The notes: a model not told the origin generated them from the sequence alone. A DNA stretch of 64,000 nt from an uncultured Shewanella sp. (GCA_947503555.1 CANNEE010000010.1:117838-181837), one strand, 5' to 3'; counted from the stretch's first letter, positions 18,129 through 30,262 are shown. A program made the numbers and translations.

Positions 18129-18165
18129 CTCGCCCTAAACACTTCATAAGCTGAATTAGGGCGAG
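18129..18165. repeat. Long-stem hairpin between the M4 protease and rbgA genes
   Basis: CTCGCCCTAA and TTAGGGCGAG, perfect 10-bp arms 17 bases apart. On the minus strand, where both neighbours are transcribed, no T-run follows it, so it is an imperfect terminator for the protease gene at best. Confidence 0.55.
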
Positions 18166-18194
18166 TATTTTATGTTTCGATTTGAAGCCTAGCG

Positions 18195-20018
<1,824 letters not shown>

Positions 20019-20029
20019 TTATTTAACGA

Positions 20030-20106
20030 TAGTGGGTCGCATGCCTTGCTGGATTATCCCGGCTACTGCCTTGTGACTCGGGAAACAAGCGCGAAGAGGC
20101 TGCGAA
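20030..20106 (-). promoter_or_regulatory. Candidate structured leader of the M4 protease message
   Basis: Read on the minus strand, CGCAGCCT pairs with AGGCATGCG (8 pairs with one bulged A) to enclose CTTGT/ACAAG (5 pairs, 10-base loop); TCCCG in that loop can pair with CGGGA outside it, which would make a pseudoknot. The element ends roughly 25-30 nt before the start codon. I could not match it to any riboswitch consensus I know. Pairings were found by eye; function is inference. Confidence 0.4.
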
Positions 20107-20436
20107 AACAATTGTAGACACAATAATTTATTTAATGGAATTAATATCTTACCGACAGAATATTGACATTTTGCTTTTATCAAAATCCTAATAAAGAATG
20201 AAAGCTTATTTGTAACTCAATGTTTTATAAGGTTTTATTTTTAATCGCAATTGACGCTTGCAAAAAATTTTGGCGTTGACATCATTCGTAGTAATGACAA
20301 GAAAAAATGTAGATATTTTTATTTAAGATCAGGATGTTAATATTAAATAGGTAGCTTATATGCTCTTTGGTTATCTATTATGCTTATTTACGATTTTGTA
20401 ATGCGTGTATTTTCTACTACCGCGATATCTTGTCGA
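20107..20436. other. AT-rich intergenic region
   Basis: About 330 bases with no convincing gene. It presumably holds the promoter of the M4 protease on the minus strand. A TTGACA on the plus strand near 20275 lacks a matching -10 and has no gene to serve. Confidence 0.5.
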
Positions 20437-20439
20437 CAA

Positions 20440-20468
20440 AAATAAAGCACCTTTGAGGTGCTTTATTC
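20440..20468 (-). terminator. Rho-independent terminator of the oxygenase gene
   Basis: AAAGCACCT/AGGTGCTTT stem with a three-base loop; on the minus strand it is followed by TATTTTTG. Confidence 0.8.
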
Positions 20469-20493
20469 TATGAGCCTAATAACGTGAAGTTGG

Positions 20494-21333
20494 CTAAATC
20501 ACTCCAAGCTCTCTCAATCGCTCCATTAAGTAGCTATCTGCAGTATAACGCTCGGATAGTACCACCTCTGGGTTTGGATGCAGGAATAATGGCAGTGAGA
20601 TGCGTGATTTATCTTTATCCATACCTTCTGGATTGATCACCCTATGGCTGGTGGATGGGAAGTAACCATTAGAAGCTTCTTGTAGCATATCGCCAATATT
20701 GATAATGATATTACCAAAGTCACTTGGAACATCTAACCATTCACCTTCCTTCGTTTTAACCTGAAGGCCTGGCTCGTTAGCTGCGGGCAGTATGGTGATG
20801 AGGTTAATGTCTTCATGGGCTGCGGCTCGAATGGCGCCTAGTTCTTCGTCACCTGTCATAGGTGGATAGTGCAATACCCTAAGTAAGGTTTTCTGACTAT
20901 TCTCAATCATTTTAGGCAGAGGAATAGAGTAGTGCTTAGCGACATCTTCAGGTGTGTACTGTTCAATCCAGCCTAATAGCTCGGTCGCTAGTGCATTGGC
21001 GTGATCATAGTAGGCCATAATGTTTGCTTTTAGGGACTCTGGCATACGGCCCCAAGGATAGATATGAAAGTACTCTTTGATATCTTTAACACTATGACCC
21101 TTGGCCGTTTCAGATACCTCGGCAGGAAAGAAGCCATCTTGGGTTTCAGGTTTAAACAGGAAGTCATGCTTCGCTTCACTAAGGAAGAACTCATGCCACT
21201 CTTTATAGATGTCTTCCACTAATTGCTGGCTAATTGGGTGGTTAGATAATACACCAAAACCAGTTTCTCGTAGGGACTCAACGAAGGCCTGTGCGCTATT
21301 GTCAGCGCGATAATCTATAGTTTCTAATTTCAT
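20494..21333 (-). CDS. 2-oxoglutarate/Fe(II) oxygenase, isopenicillin N synthase-like
   Basis: Non-heme iron oxygenase fold. An N-terminal DIOX_N-like region (about 1-110) precedes the jelly-roll. The iron-binding triad is visible as HED in AAHEDINLIT and the distal His in STSHRVINP, with a 2OG- or substrate-binding Arg in SRISLPLF. About 279 residues is normal. Homologues are often annotated as isopenicillin N synthase family, but nothing nearby suggests beta-lactam synthesis and the substrate is unknown. I chose ATG at 21333 (MKLETIDY) over an upstream in-frame codon at 21363; the ribosome site is weak for both. It is a single gene, divergent from msrB. Confidence 0.85.
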   Translation of the reverse strand: MKLETIDYRADNSAQAFVESLRETGFGVLSNHPISQQLVEDIYKEWHEFFLSEAKHDFLFKPETQDGFFPAEVSETAKGHSVKDIKEYFHIYPWGRMPESLKANIMAYYDHANALATELLGWIEQYTPEDVAKHYSIPLPKMIENSQKTLLRVLHYPPMTGDEELGAIRAAAHEDINLITILPAANEPGLQVKTKEGEWLDVPSDFGNIIINIGDMLQEASNGYFPSTSHRVINPEGMDKDKSRISLPLFLHPNPEVVLSERYTADSYLMERLRELGVI

Positions 21334-21537
21334 CTTTATATTTTCTTTTTGTAATAACCCCACGGGGAGTGTAGCTTTAAGTCAAACTCGAGGCAATTAA
21401 AGTGATGTTGATCACGCTTTGTTGGCGATAAATAGAGCAGTTTTGGCTTGGTTTCAGTCATAGACACACAATCTTGTGTAATCTTTTAAGTATTACTAAG
21501 GTCTCATTATGTAGATTTGAGCCATTGGAGAGGAAGG

Positions 21538-21900
21538 ATGCGGCAATTAACTGAGTTTGAGTCCTATGTAATTGAGCATAAAGGTACTGAGCGACCATTT
21601 AGTGGTGAATACCATGACTTTAATGAGCCTGGACTGTATGTATGTAAACGTTGCGAAGCCCCTTTATATCGCTCTCAAGATAAGTTTCAGGCCCATTGTG
21701 GTTGGCCTGCTTTTGACGATGAAATATCAGGCGCGATAAAACGTTTACCCGATGCCGATGGTCGCAGAATCGAGATAGTGTGTGCTCATTGTGAAGGGCA
21801 TTTAGGGCATGTGTTTGAGGGTGAGGGATTAACCGATAAAAATATTCGCCATTGTGTTAACTCAGTTTCGATGAGCTTTGTGGCTAACAAAGAGGAGTGA
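21538..21900 (+). CDS. msrB: Peptide-methionine (R)-S-oxide reductase MsrB
   Basis: Reduces the R-epimer of methionine sulfoxide in proteins. Two CxxC pairs that bind structural zinc are present (CKRC and CAHC), and the catalytic cysteine sits in RHCVNSVS near the C-terminus. Length of about 120 residues is minimal for the family. Start ATG 21538 is preceded by GGAGAGGAAGG; an in-frame TTG at 21517 is less likely. msrA begins 3 nt after its stop, so the two repair enzymes form an operon that covers both sulfoxide epimers. Confidence 0.95.
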   Translation: MRQLTEFESYVIEHKGTERPFSGEYHDFNEPGLYVCKRCEAPLYRSQDKFQAHCGWPAFDDEISGAIKRLPDADGRRIEIVCAHCEGHLGHVFEGEGLTDKNIRHCVNSVSMSFVANKEE

Positions 21901-21903
21901 AAA

Positions 21904-22449
21904 ATGACTCAGTTACAAACTGCGACCTTAGGTGCTGGCTGTTTTTGGTGCGTTGAAGCGATCTTTAAAGCGTTAGTCGGTGTCGATAAGGTTGAGTCTG
22001 GCTACAGTGGTGGTATTGCCGAACATGCTAATTACAAGACGGTGTGCTCAGGTCTGACAGATCACGCAGAAGTGGTGCAGATAAGTTATGATCCTGAGAA
22101 AATCAGCTTTGAAACTCTGTTGCAGGTTTTTTTTCAAAGTCACGACCCTACCACACTCAATAGGCAGGGGAATGATATCGGGCGTCAGTATCGTTCTGCT
22201 ATTTTTACTCACAGTGATAGTCAGGCGAAAACCGCTTCGAAAGTCATAGAGCAGCTTAGCTCCCAAGGCGTTTGGGTTAATCCAATTGTGACTGAAGTAG
22301 TGCCTTTTGAAAGCTTTTATGCTGCGGAAAATTATCATAATGACTATTTTGCTCTCAATGGTGAGCAGCCCTATTGTCAGATGGTAGTACGGCCTAAGGT
22401 TGAAAAGGTTAAAGCAGCTTTTGGTCAATTACTCAAAGATAATCTCTAA
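21904..22449 (+). CDS. msrA: Peptide-methionine (S)-S-oxide reductase MsrA
   Basis: Reduces the S-epimer of methionine sulfoxide. The signature GAGCFWCVEAIF has the catalytic Cys at residue 13 with Cys16 beside it. Further conserved parts are GYSGG, the HAEVVQI-type block and the YHNDYF segment near the C-terminus. At 181 residues it is of the short single-domain type. GAGGAG overlaps the end of msrB and provides the ribosome site. A strong terminator follows. Confidence 0.96.
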   Translation: MTQLQTATLGAGCFWCVEAIFKALVGVDKVESGYSGGIAEHANYKTVCSGLTDHAEVVQISYDPEKISFETLLQVFFQSHDPTTLNRQGNDIGRQYRSAIFTHSDSQAKTASKVIEQLSSQGVWVNPIVTEVVPFESFYAAENYHNDYFALNGEQPYCQMVVRPKVEKVKAAFGQLLKDNL

Positions 22450-22460
22450 GTTGTGACAAT

Positions 22461-22497
22461 AAAAAAGCGAACCTTAATATCAGGTTCGCTTTTTTTG
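22461..22497. terminator. Bidirectional rho-independent terminator
   Basis: AAGCGAACCT and AGGTTCGCTT arms, 7-base loop, flanked by A- and T-runs, between converging msrA and the SulP gene. Confidence 0.93.
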
Positions 22498-22537
22498 TAC
22501 AGGCTCTGCTCAAGAGCACGACATGACTATAACGCTT

Positions 22538-24097
22538 TTATGAGTCTAATTCGTCATCGGCCACTTTATAGTGTGGATCTTCAATTAAGTTGACTTCCAC
22601 TAAATCGCCCGCTTTATGAAGCAGTTTCTTACAGTCCATGCTCAAGTGTCTTAGGTGTAATCTCTTACCCGCTGCTACATAACGCTCAGCTAGCGTGTCG
22701 ATGGCTTCAAGGGCGGAGTGATCCGCAACGCGTGAGTTTTGAAAATCAACGATAACATCATCGGTATCATTTTTAGCATCAAAGAGATCTAAAAAGTGCG
22801 CAACTGAGCCAAAGAAGAGTGGACCGTTAAGCTTGTAGATGTTCCAGCCATTGGGATCTTGGCTCTTATCGACGTTAATGTGTTTGGCATGCTCCCAAGC
22901 AAATACCAGTGCCGAGACGATAACACCGACGAATACGGCAAAGGCAAGATCGGTAAATACGGTCACTATGGTCACTAGCAAAATCACGAATGAGTCATGC
23001 TTAGGCACTTTACGTACCATCTTGATACTGGCCCACTCAAAGGTGCCAAGTACCACGATAAACATAACACCAACGAGAGCCGCTAGCGGGATCATTTCGA
23101 TAAAGCTGGCGCCAAATAGAATAAAAATAAGTAGCGCAATCGCGGCTGTAATACCAGATAAGCGGCCACGACCACCCGAGTTAATGTTAATCATAGATTG
23201 ACCAATCATGGCGCAACCACCCATCGCACCGAAGAAGCCGCTGGTAATGTTTGCCACACCTTGACCGACACACTCTTTGTTGCCTTTACCACGGGTATCA
23301 GTCATCTCGTCGATAACCGTAAGGGTCAATAAAGACTCGATCAAACCAACTGCGGCTAGAATACAAGAGTAGGGCAAAATGATGTAAAGGGTCTCTAGAT
23401 TAAATGGCACCGAAGGGATGCTAAAGCTAGGCAAAGTACCAGCAATGGTCGCGTTAGCATCGCCACTCATAGATTTAAGAAAATCCAGTACAGTGCGAGT
23501 ATCTAAATCCAGTCCAACAGTCAGTGCAGTAACCGTTAAAATCGCCACAAGTGATGAAGGCACGGCAGTGGTGAGTTTAGGTAGGAAGTGGATGATTGCC
23601 ATAGTCAGCGCCACTAAGCCTAGCATCAAATAGAGCTGACCACCTTCAAGCCAGACCAATACACCATCGGCATTGGGTATCTTAAACTGGCCTAATTGCG
23701 CCAAGAAGATAACAATGGCTAGACCGTTAACAAAACCTATCATAACAGGGTAGGGAACGATGCGAATAAACTTACCGAGTTTAAGCACACCTGCTAATAC
23801 CTGAATAAGGCCTGCTAACACCACTGCGGCAAAGAGGTATTGCACCCCATGCTCAGCCACAAGGGCAACCATAACAACTGCCATGGCGCCAGTTGCACCA
23901 GAAATCATACCAGGACGGCCACCAATCAAGGCGGTAACTAGCCCCATGATAAAGGCCGCATAGAGACCCACCATAGGCTCAACGCCTGCTACAAAAGCGA
24001 AGGCAACGGCTTCTGGTACCAGTGCTAATGCAACAGTAAGGCCCGATAGAATATCGGCTTTAGAACTTGCAGTTTTGTGACGAATAAGATCGAACAT
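22538..24097 (-). CDS. SulP family anion transporter with STAS domain
   Basis: Inner-membrane transporter of the SLC26/SulP family, which move sulfate, bicarbonate or dicarboxylates, often with Na+ or H+. The N-terminus [20 protein letters not shown] is the family hallmark. About 12-14 hydrophobic segments fill residues 15-400. A cytoplasmic STAS domain follows (about 415-505, including [19 protein letters not shown]). Length 519 is typical of short bacterial SulP proteins. There is no carbonic anhydrase or sulfate gene adjacent, so the substrate stays open. Monocistronic, leftward. Confidence 0.93.
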   Translation of the reverse strand: MFDLIRHKTASSKADILSGLTVALALVPEAVAFAFVAGVEPMVGLYAAFIMGLVTALIGGRPGMISGATGAMAVVMVALVAEHGVQYLFAAVVLAGLIQVLAGVLKLGKFIRIVPYPVMIGFVNGLAIVIFLAQLGQFKIPNADGVLVWLEGGQLYLMLGLVALTMAIIHFLPKLTTAVPSSLVAILTVTALTVGLDLDTRTVLDFLKSMSGDANATIAGTLPSFSIPSVPFNLETLYIILPYSCILAAVGLIESLLTLTVIDEMTDTRGKGNKECVGQGVANITSGFFGAMGGCAMIGQSMININSGGRGRLSGITAAIALLIFILFGASFIEMIPLAALVGVMFIVVLGTFEWASIKMVRKVPKHDSFVILLVTIVTVFTDLAFAVFVGVIVSALVFAWEHAKHINVDKSQDPNGWNIYKLNGPLFFGSVAHFLDLFDAKNDTDDVIVDFQNSRVADHSALEAIDTLAERYVAAGKRLHLRHLSMDCKKLLHKAGDLVEVNLIEDPHYKVADDELDS

Positions 24098-24200
24098 TTA
24101 TCCTCTGTAACCCAATTTAAGTGATAGCTTGTCAAAATAAGCAGCGCATCTTACTAGAAAATGGCTACAAACTAAACAGTTTGATTGATTTTAAAGAAAC

Positions 24201-24230
24201 AAAAAGCCATGCCCATAGGCATGGCTTTTT
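24201..24230 (-). terminator. Rho-independent terminator of rne
   Basis: AAGCCATGCC/GGCATGGCTT stem with a four-base loop (CATA), A- and T-runs on both sides. It lies between the rne stop and the SulP start. Confidence 0.93.
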
Positions 24231-24245
24231 ATATGGTTTATGCCT

Positions 24246-27200
24246 TTACGGACGAGCCATTTCAGACTGAGCGCTATTCGCTGTGCTTACTTTAGCTTCG
24301 ACAGTAACATCGCTGGTGTCATATTCACGACCCTTTGGCGTATCAACGCCCTTAGGTGCTTCAACATCAGGTTTACTCATCTCAGAGCTGACCATAGTGC
24401 CAAAGCGGCCTGCCTTTGCAGCTTTAGGTGCTGGAGCTTCAACTGCAATCTCAGTTTCAACCTGCTTTGGCTCTTCCTGAGCAGGTTTTGCAGGCTCTGT
24501 TTTTGTAACAGGCTCTGCCTCTGCGATTGGCTTAGCTTCTACCTTAGCTTTCACTGGTTCAGGTCGAGCGGCTGCAGCTTGTGCTTGGCTTGCTCTAGGC
24601 TTTTTGCTCGCCTTAGGTTTAGCTGGCACTTCTTCTGCCTTGATTTCAGCTTTGGTTTCAGCTTGTTCAGCGACCTTGTCGCTTTCTTGAGCTGTTGTAA
24701 CGACTTCTGTTTTTTCTACAGCATCGGCTTTCTCAGCGATAGGAGCTGGGGTTGCTTCAGTTGTCGTTTCGACTTCTTTCGCTGCTGTATCAACCTTAGC
24801 TTCCGCTTTGGGCTTACTCACCTTAGGTGTCGCTTTAGGGGCTTCAGGCTTAGCTGGAGCGGCAGCCGCGCTGGAAACTGCTCGCTTGGCTTTTGGCTTG
24901 GCCTCAGCTTTAGGAGTCGAAGCCTCTTTTTCTGACTGCTGGTCAGCTTTTGGCTTAGTCGCTTTAACCGCTTTCGCCTTAGGTGCGTCGATTGGCGCAG
25001 GACGGGCTGCAGCTGCAGTGGCTTGGCTCGTTGCTTTAGGCTTGGCGGTTTGCCTTGGCTTATCTTCTACCAGTTCAGTTTTTTCGTCAGCTTGTTTGGC
25101 GTTCGCATCGCTTTGAGTTTCTTCAGAGACTTTAGGCTTGCTTACCTTCTTAGCTTTTGGTGCTTCGATTGGAGCAGGGCGCGCTGCAGCAGCTGTCGCA
25201 GAGTTAGTGATTTCAGCTTTTTCCACCTCTTCTACCGAAGCCGTAACTTCTTCAACTTGGCTTTGTGCTTCACTCGTTGCAGTAGCTTGAGTATCGATAG
25301 TGATTTGTGCCTCAGCCGTTTCAGCGTTAGTTGACGCCTCTTGTTCAACCACAGCCTCTACTGGAGCTTGTTGGGTCTCAACTTGAGTGTCGATGCCTTC
25401 AGCCGACTCTGCGTGCTCTTCACCGTTATCAGAACCTTTGCGACGACGCTGGCCAGCAGCTCTAAGGTGACGCGGGCTACGACGGCTACGACGTTGACCT
25501 TCACGCTTTGGCTTATCCTCATCACTGGTTTGAGCTGCATCAGCGACTGTTTCAACGCCTTCAACACTTTGAGTTGCTGCAGCTTCAGTTGCTTGGGCCT
25601 GAACTGGCGCTTCAGCTTTCACTTCTTGCTGAGGCTCTTGAGTTTGAGTCTGCGCTTCTTGCTCAGGCTGCACGACTTTTTGCTCTTTCGCTTGCTCTTT
25701 CGTTTGTTCTGCTCGTCTTGGCTTGTCGGCACGCTTACGAGTGCGCTGTGGCTTTTCAGCTTTTTCAGTGGTCTCTGTTTGAGCCTGAACTTCTTGAGCC
25801 TCTAGTTGAGTCTCGACTGTTTGTTCATTCTCCACTCTGACCTTACGACGCATATTGCGACGTTGACGACGCTCGCGAACCGCTTCTTGCTTTGGCTCTT
25901 TCGCAACCTCGGTCGCTTCAGCCTTGGCGTTACGTTTCTTAGGATCTTGCTTTTGACGTTTAGCCTTAGTGTTGTCCTTGTCTCTTTGAACATCTTTTTG
26001 ACTATCACGTTTATTATCGCGTTCTACTTTGGCGCCATCGCGTTTGTTACGACTACGGTTATCGCGCTTATCATCGTTGCGACCACGGCGGTTACGACGA
26101 TTACCCTGTGCATTGCGATCTTTTTTCTTGTCTTTACTCTTTTCTTCGGTTTTGCTTTCACCACCACCGAATAGGGAACCTATTGCGCTGACAATTTTAG
26201 AGAAGATGCTTGGCTCATTATCAGTGGCTTTTGCCTTGGCCTTAGGAGCTGGCTTTGTTGCTTCGCTGCCTTTCTTAGGTGCTGAGTAGCCTTTAAGTGC
26301 TGGCTCTGGAGAGGCTGCACGCTCAAGTTTGCGCGGCTCATACAGCTTGTTTTCAGGCTTTTCAGTGCGCTTATAGCTAGTTTCACTGACTTCATCATCG
26401 CTGCGGTGACGAGTCACGCGATACTCAGGGGTCATCATATGACTATCTGGGATCACATAGACTTCAACGTTATGGCGCTGCTCGGTAATACGAATCGCTT
26501 TACGCTTCTCATTAAGTAGGAAAGCGGCAACATCAACTGGCACGACAGCTTCTACTTGAGAAGTGTTTTCTTTAATCGCTTCCTCTTCCATTAGACGAAG
26601 AATCGATAGTGCTAGGGATTCAGTGCCACGAATCGTGCCTTGTCCATGACAGCGTGGACAAAGCTTCGCCGCTGACTCTTCAAGTGATGGACGTAAACGC
26701 TGACGAGACATCTCCATCAGACCGAAACGAGAGATACGTCCTAGCTGGACGCGGGCTCTGTCATGATGAACCGCATCTCTTAAACGATTTTCGACTTCCC
26801 TCTGGTGACGCACAGGTGTCATATCGATAAAGTCGATAACCACTAAGCCACCGAGATCCCTTAAGCGCAATTGGCGTGCAATTTCGTCAGCCGCTTCAAG
26901 GTTAGTGTTTAGTGCCGTCTCTTCAATATCACCGCCTTTAGTTGCACGGGCAGAGTTAATATCGATAGAGGTTAGTGCCTCTGTGGGATCGATAACGATA
27001 GAGCCACCTGAAGGCAGACGAACTTCACGCTGGAAGGCGGATTCAATCTGAGATTCGATTTGGAAGTGCGTAAATAGCGGTACTTCCGCTTTATATTGCT
27101 TAACACGTTCAACAAAGTCAGGACGCACAAGCTCAATGTGCTGTTTAGCTTTATCGAAAATCTTTGGATGATCGATAAGAATTTCACCCACATCGCTACG

Positions 27201-27866
27201 TAAATAGTCGCGAATAGCACGTACAATGACGTTACTTTCCTGGTGAATAAGGAAAGGCGCTGGCTGACTTTCTGCGCTTTCTTGAATACCGGCCCAAAAA
27301 TCTTTTAGTACTTTTAGATCGGCAGCAAGCTCAGACGCCTCTTTACCAATGCCAGCAGTGCGGACGATTAAGCCCATGCCTTTAGGAATATCAAGCTCTG
27401 ACATCGCCGCTTTAAGCTCAGTACGCTCATCACCTTCGATACGACGAGAGATACCGCCGGCACGAGGGTTATTAGGCATTAATACTAGGTAAGAGCCTGC
27501 CAAACTGATAAAGGTTGTAAGCGCTGCGCCTTTGTTGCCGCGCTCTTCTTTATCTATCTGGATAATGACTTCCTGACCCTCTTTAATCGCCTCTTTAATG
27601 CTAGGGCGACCTTGGGGCTTGTAACCGTCAGGGAAGTACTCTTTGGCAATCTCTTTAAGGGGTAGGAAGCCATGACGCTCTGCACCGTAATCAACAAATG
27701 CAGCTTCTAAAGAAGGTTCTACGCGGGTAATTTTACCTTTGTAAATGTTGGCTTTTTTCTGCTCGTGACCAGGACTTTCAATGTCTAAGTCGTACAGTTG
27801 CTGCCCGTCTACTAGGGCAACACGCAACTCTTCAGATTGAGTTGCATTGATTAACATCCGTTTCAT
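24246..27866 (-). CDS. rne: Ribonuclease E
   Basis: Endoribonuclease that initiates mRNA decay and matures rRNA and tRNA; scaffold of the degradosome. The catalytic half (about 1-510) has the S1 domain ([20 protein letters not shown], about 40-120), the DNase I-like domain with metal-binding aspartates in SIDINSAR (about 303) and VIDFIDM (about 346), and the Zn-link CPRC (about 404). The C-terminal half (about 520-1206) is low-complexity: Arg/Lys-rich RNA-binding tracts around 585-690, then Ala/Pro/Lys/Glu-rich sequence with repeats of [15 protein letters not shown] type. At 1206 residues it is longer than E. coli RNase E (1061). The long 5' leader suggests autoregulation. rluC is divergent. 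Confidence 0.97.
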   Translation of the reverse strand: MKRMLINATQSEELRVALVDGQQLYDLDIESPGHEQKKANIYKGKITRVEPSLEAAFVDYGAERHGFLPLKEIAKEYFPDGYKPQGRPSIKEAIKEGQEVIIQIDKEERGNKGAALTTFISLAGSYLVLMPNNPRAGGISRRIEGDERTELKAAMSELDIPKGMGLIVRTAGIGKEASELAADLKVLKDFWAGIQESAESQPAPFLIHQESNVIVRAIRDYLRSDVGEILIDHPKIFDKAKQHIELVRPDFVERVKQYKAEVPLFTHFQIESQIESAFQREVRLPSGGSIVIDPTEALTSIDINSARATKGGDIEETALNTNLEAADEIARQLRLRDLGGLVVIDFIDMTPVRHQREVENRLRDAVHHDRARVQLGRISRFGLMEMSRQRLRPSLEESAAKLCPRCHGQGTIRGTESLALSILRLMEEEAIKENTSQVEAVVPVDVAAFLLNEKRKAIRITEQRHNVEVYVIPDSHMMTPEYRVTRHRSDDEVSETSYKRTEKPENKLYEPRKLERAASPEPALKGYSAPKKGSEATKPAPKAKAKATDNEPSIFSKIVSAIGSLFGGGESKTEEKSKDKKKDRNAQGNRRNRRGRNDDKRDNRSRNKRDGAKVERDNKRDSQKDVQRDKDNTKAKRQKQDPKKRNAKAEATEVAKEPKQEAVRERRQRRNMRRKVRVENEQTVETQLEAQEVQAQTETTEKAEKPQRTRKRADKPRRAEQTKEQAKEQKVVQPEQEAQTQTQEPQQEVKAEAPVQAQATEAAATQSVEGVETVADAAQTSDEDKPKREGQRRSRRSPRHLRAAGQRRRKGSDNGEEHAESAEGIDTQVETQQAPVEAVVEQEASTNAETAEAQITIDTQATATSEAQSQVEEVTASVEEVEKAEITNSATAAAARPAPIEAPKAKKVSKPKVSEETQSDANAKQADEKTELVEDKPRQTAKPKATSQATAAAARPAPIDAPKAKAVKATKPKADQQSEKEASTPKAEAKPKAKRAVSSAAAAPAKPEAPKATPKVSKPKAEAKVDTAAKEVETTTEATPAPIAEKADAVEKTEVVTTAQESDKVAEQAETKAEIKAEEVPAKPKASKKPRASQAQAAAARPEPVKAKVEAKPIAEAEPVTKTEPAKPAQEEPKQVETEIAVEAPAPKAAKAGRFGTMVSSEMSKPDVEAPKGVDTPKGREYDTSDVTVEAKVSTANSAQSEMARP

Positions 27867-28465
27867 GATGACTAAATTCTTCTCAGAGTAAGGCCATCAG
27901 AACTAACTAAAATTCGTGCATTACGGGCCTAGCTTAACTCGATATAGCCTCTCGGCTAGTGGCTAGGCAAGGGTGAAGCGCATTGCTGTTAGACGCAATC
28001 ACTGCGTGTCGCTTGCTATTTATGGCTTATTTTTTAATGTTTACAAAAACAAGGAATTCGTTGTTAAACGTCAACCAACCCCATAAATTCTAAAAATCTG
28101 TCCAGTAATGCCATTATCGAATGAGTAGTCTGATGACTAGATTAAAATAAATAATTCGAAATCTGGCGCGCTTTCTCAAGGATGACCACATATTTAGTGG
28201 AGGTTAACCTAGGTTTGACTGCAAGATTGTGCTTATTGATAGTTTTCTTGCTTTGCAGCCTGTAAATCAATGATTTACGACCTTACTTAACCCGTATTAT
28301 TGTCCGAGTAACTTGCGCTTGAATGGTGGTTTTGTGAACACTTTACTCACAAGTTTCTCCCATTCGCCGACGAAATATAGCAAAAATCAAAAAAATCGGC
28401 AATGGTGAGAACCAAATCTTCTGGGCATGTAGTACAATGGCGCGGTTAAAATTGAGCGGCGTACC
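27867..28465. promoter_or_regulatory. Divergent rne/rluC control region with likely structured rne leader
   Basis: About 600 bases without a gene. On the minus strand the part nearest rne can form hairpins: TAGCC-GAGA-GGCTA (27945-27958, GNRA loop) and an AAGCG...CGCTT stem enclosing CGCA-GTGAT-TGCG (about 27975-28015). E. coli rne has a long autoregulatory 5' leader, so a similar role is inferred. A TACAAT at about 28433-28438 could be the -10 of rluC, but no good -35 is seen. Confidence 0.55.
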
Positions 28466-29473
28466 ATGAATAAAGAAATCAAATCGGCAAAAAACACAGC
28501 TTCGACCACTGATAATTCCACCAAAGCGATTACGACTAAAGTGCAAATGGTTACCATAGATGAGGACCATTTAGAGCAGCGTATCGATAACTTTCTGCTG
28601 ACTAAGCTCAAGGGTGTGCCTAAGAGTATGGTGTATCGCATCGTGCGCAAAGGTGAAGTGAGAGTCAATAAAAAGCGAATTAAGCCCGAGTACAAACTGC
28701 AAATGGGGGATATTGTGCGTATTCCTCCTGTACGGGTAGCAGAAAAAGATGAGCGTAAAGCGCCATCGGCAAAGCTGACTAAGGTCTCTCAGCTTGAAGA
28801 GCGAATTATTCATGAAGATAAACATCTTATCGTGCTCAATAAGCCTGCAGGTATTGCGGTTCATGGTGGCAGTGGCGTCGATTTTGGTGTGATTGAAGGT
28901 TTACGCGCCCTAAGACCACAACAGAAGTTTTTAGAACTCGTGCATCGCCTGGATAAAGATACCTCTGGTGTCTTGCTCATCGCCAAAAAACGCAGCGCAC
29001 TTAAACATCTTCACGATCAGCTGCGATACAAGAAGATGCAAAAGGATTATCAAGCGCTAGTGAGAGGTGAGTGGCAACCTAATGTAAAAGTGGTTAAAGC
29101 GCCGCTGTTAAAACTCACGTTAAAGTCTGGCGAGCGGATAGTGAGAGTCAATGCTGAAGGTAAGCCTTCGGAAACCCGTTATAAGATCCTGCAACGCTTT
29201 GAGCGAGCGACCTTAGTTCAGGCAAGCCCGGTGACTGGGCGTACTCACCAGATCCGTGTTCATTGTCAACATGCGGGTCATCCCATTGCCTGTGATGAAA
29301 AATATAGCGAGATCAACTTCGATAACAGTATGCGAGAGCTTGGGCTAAATCGATTGTTTCTTCACGCAGCTCAATTAAGATTTATTCATCCAGAAAATGA
29401 TGAAGTGATGACAGTAAAAGCACCCCTCGACCCAATATTGCGGCAGACCTTAGACAAACTTGTTAAGCGTTAA
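28466..29473 (+). CDS. rluC: 23S rRNA pseudouridine synthase RluC
   Basis: Converts uridines 955, 2504 and 2580 (E. coli numbering) of 23S rRNA to pseudouridine. An N-terminal S4 RNA-binding domain (about 40-100, KGEVRVNKKRIKPEYKLQMGD) precedes the RluA-type catalytic domain, with the nucleophilic aspartate in HRLDKDTSG (about residue 165). The sequence GRTHQIRVH is the second family signature. Length 335 is slightly above E. coli RluC because of a Ser/Thr/Lys-rich N-terminal extension of about 15 residues. The rluC/rne divergent arrangement is conserved in enterics and supports RluC over RluD. Confidence 0.95.
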   Translation: MNKEIKSAKNTASTTDNSTKAITTKVQMVTIDEDHLEQRIDNFLLTKLKGVPKSMVYRIVRKGEVRVNKKRIKPEYKLQMGDIVRIPPVRVAEKDERKAPSAKLTKVSQLEERIIHEDKHLIVLNKPAGIAVHGGSGVDFGVIEGLRALRPQQKFLELVHRLDKDTSGVLLIAKKRSALKHLHDQLRYKKMQKDYQALVRGEWQPNVKVVKAPLLKLTLKSGERIVRVNAEGKPSETRYKILQRFERATLVQASPVTGRTHQIRVHCQHAGHPIACDEKYSEINFDNSMRELGLNRLFLHAAQLRFIHPENDEVMTVKAPLDPILRQTLDKLVKR

Positions 29474-29534
29474 TATTGATTTACGGGATAGTTCGGGTTG
29501 AAAAGTAAAGCTTGCAGAATATAAAGGAACAGTG

Positions 29535-30182
29535 ATGATGAATAAGTATGATTTAGTGATTTTCGATTGGGATGGCACCTTGATGGACTCAATTGGAAAG
29601 ATAGTCAACTGTATGCAAGCTATGGCCAAAGAGATTGCGGTCACAGTGCCCAGTGAGCAGGACGTTCGCGATATTATCGGTTTGTCCATGGAAAGAGCTC
29701 TGCAAACCTTATTTCCCGATCACAGCCAGGATTATTATCAGGATATGATCCAGCGCTATCGTGCCCAGTACTTGGAATTTAATGCAACGGCAAGCCCACT
29801 GTTTCATGGCAGTGAAGAGTTGCTGGTAGAACTTAAGCAGCAAGGTTACCAATTAGCCATAGCCACAGGTAAGGCGAGGGCGGGACTCAATCGTATTCTA
29901 ACCGAGACACAGCTTGGTCATCATTTCTCAGCCAGTCGCTGCGCCGATGAGACCAAGAGTAAGCCTGAACCCAATATGATCCATGAGATCCTAGATGAAT
30001 TGAATGTGCCTGCTGAGCGCGCTGTGATGATTGGTGATTCGTTACATGATCTCAATATGGCTAATAATGCCGGTGTTCATGGTATCGGAGTGAGTTACGG
30101 TGCACATAGTGCGCTGAAGCTAAAGCAGGCTAACCCTGTGCATATTGTTGATTCACCACTTGAGCTGCTAAAGCATCTATAG
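29535..30182 (+). CDS. HAD-IA family phosphatase (phosphoglycolate phosphatase-like)
   Basis: Haloacid-dehalogenase hydrolase. Motif I is FDWDGTLMDS with the nucleophilic Asp and acid/base Asp, motif II the Thr of IATGKAR, motif III the Lys of SKPEP, and motif IV GDSLHDLNMA. A helical cap lies at about residues 15-85. It is close to Gph/YieH-type enzymes, but the substrate cannot be read from sequence. Start choices are GTG 29532, ATG 29535 and ATG 29538; AAAGGAAC at 29523-29530 suits the ATGs. It follows rluC by about 60 nt and is probably in the same transcript. Confidence 0.9.
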   Translation: MMNKYDLVIFDWDGTLMDSIGKIVNCMQAMAKEIAVTVPSEQDVRDIIGLSMERALQTLFPDHSQDYYQDMIQRYRAQYLEFNATASPLFHGSEELLVELKQQGYQLAIATGKARAGLNRILTETQLGHHFSASRCADETKSKPEPNMIHEILDELNVPAERAVMIGDSLHDLNMANNAGVHGIGVSYGAHSALKLKQANPVHIVDSPLELLKHL

Positions 30183-30202
30183 CAATATATCTGATTTTTC
30201 TT

Positions 30203-30252
30203 AAAAAAACTGTGCTTACCCTGAGAGAAAAATTTATCAGATTTAAGCACAG
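30203..30252 (-). terminator. Terminator of the maf-pentapeptide operon
   Basis: CTGTGCTTA and TAAGCACAG, 9-bp arms with a long loop. On the minus strand a run of seven T follows. It lies between the converging HAD and pentapeptide genes. Confidence 0.7.
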
Positions 30253-30262
30253 CTATATGCTA

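Noticed and set aside
20030-20106. Cyclic-di-GMP-I (GEMM) riboswitch upstream of the M4 protease
   Set aside because: The diagnostic GEMM core (GACGCAAAG-type and the GNRA/receptor parts) is not there; kept only as an unassigned structured element.
20275-20310. Plus-strand TTGACA as a promoter
   Set aside because: No -10 at a suitable distance and no rightward gene follows before the converging terminator.
24240-26290. Long open frames on the plus strand opposite the 3' half of rne
   Set aside because: They mirror the low-complexity Ala/Lys/Pro-rich rne frame, have Cys/Phe/Ser-rich translations without domains, and lack plausible ribosome sites.
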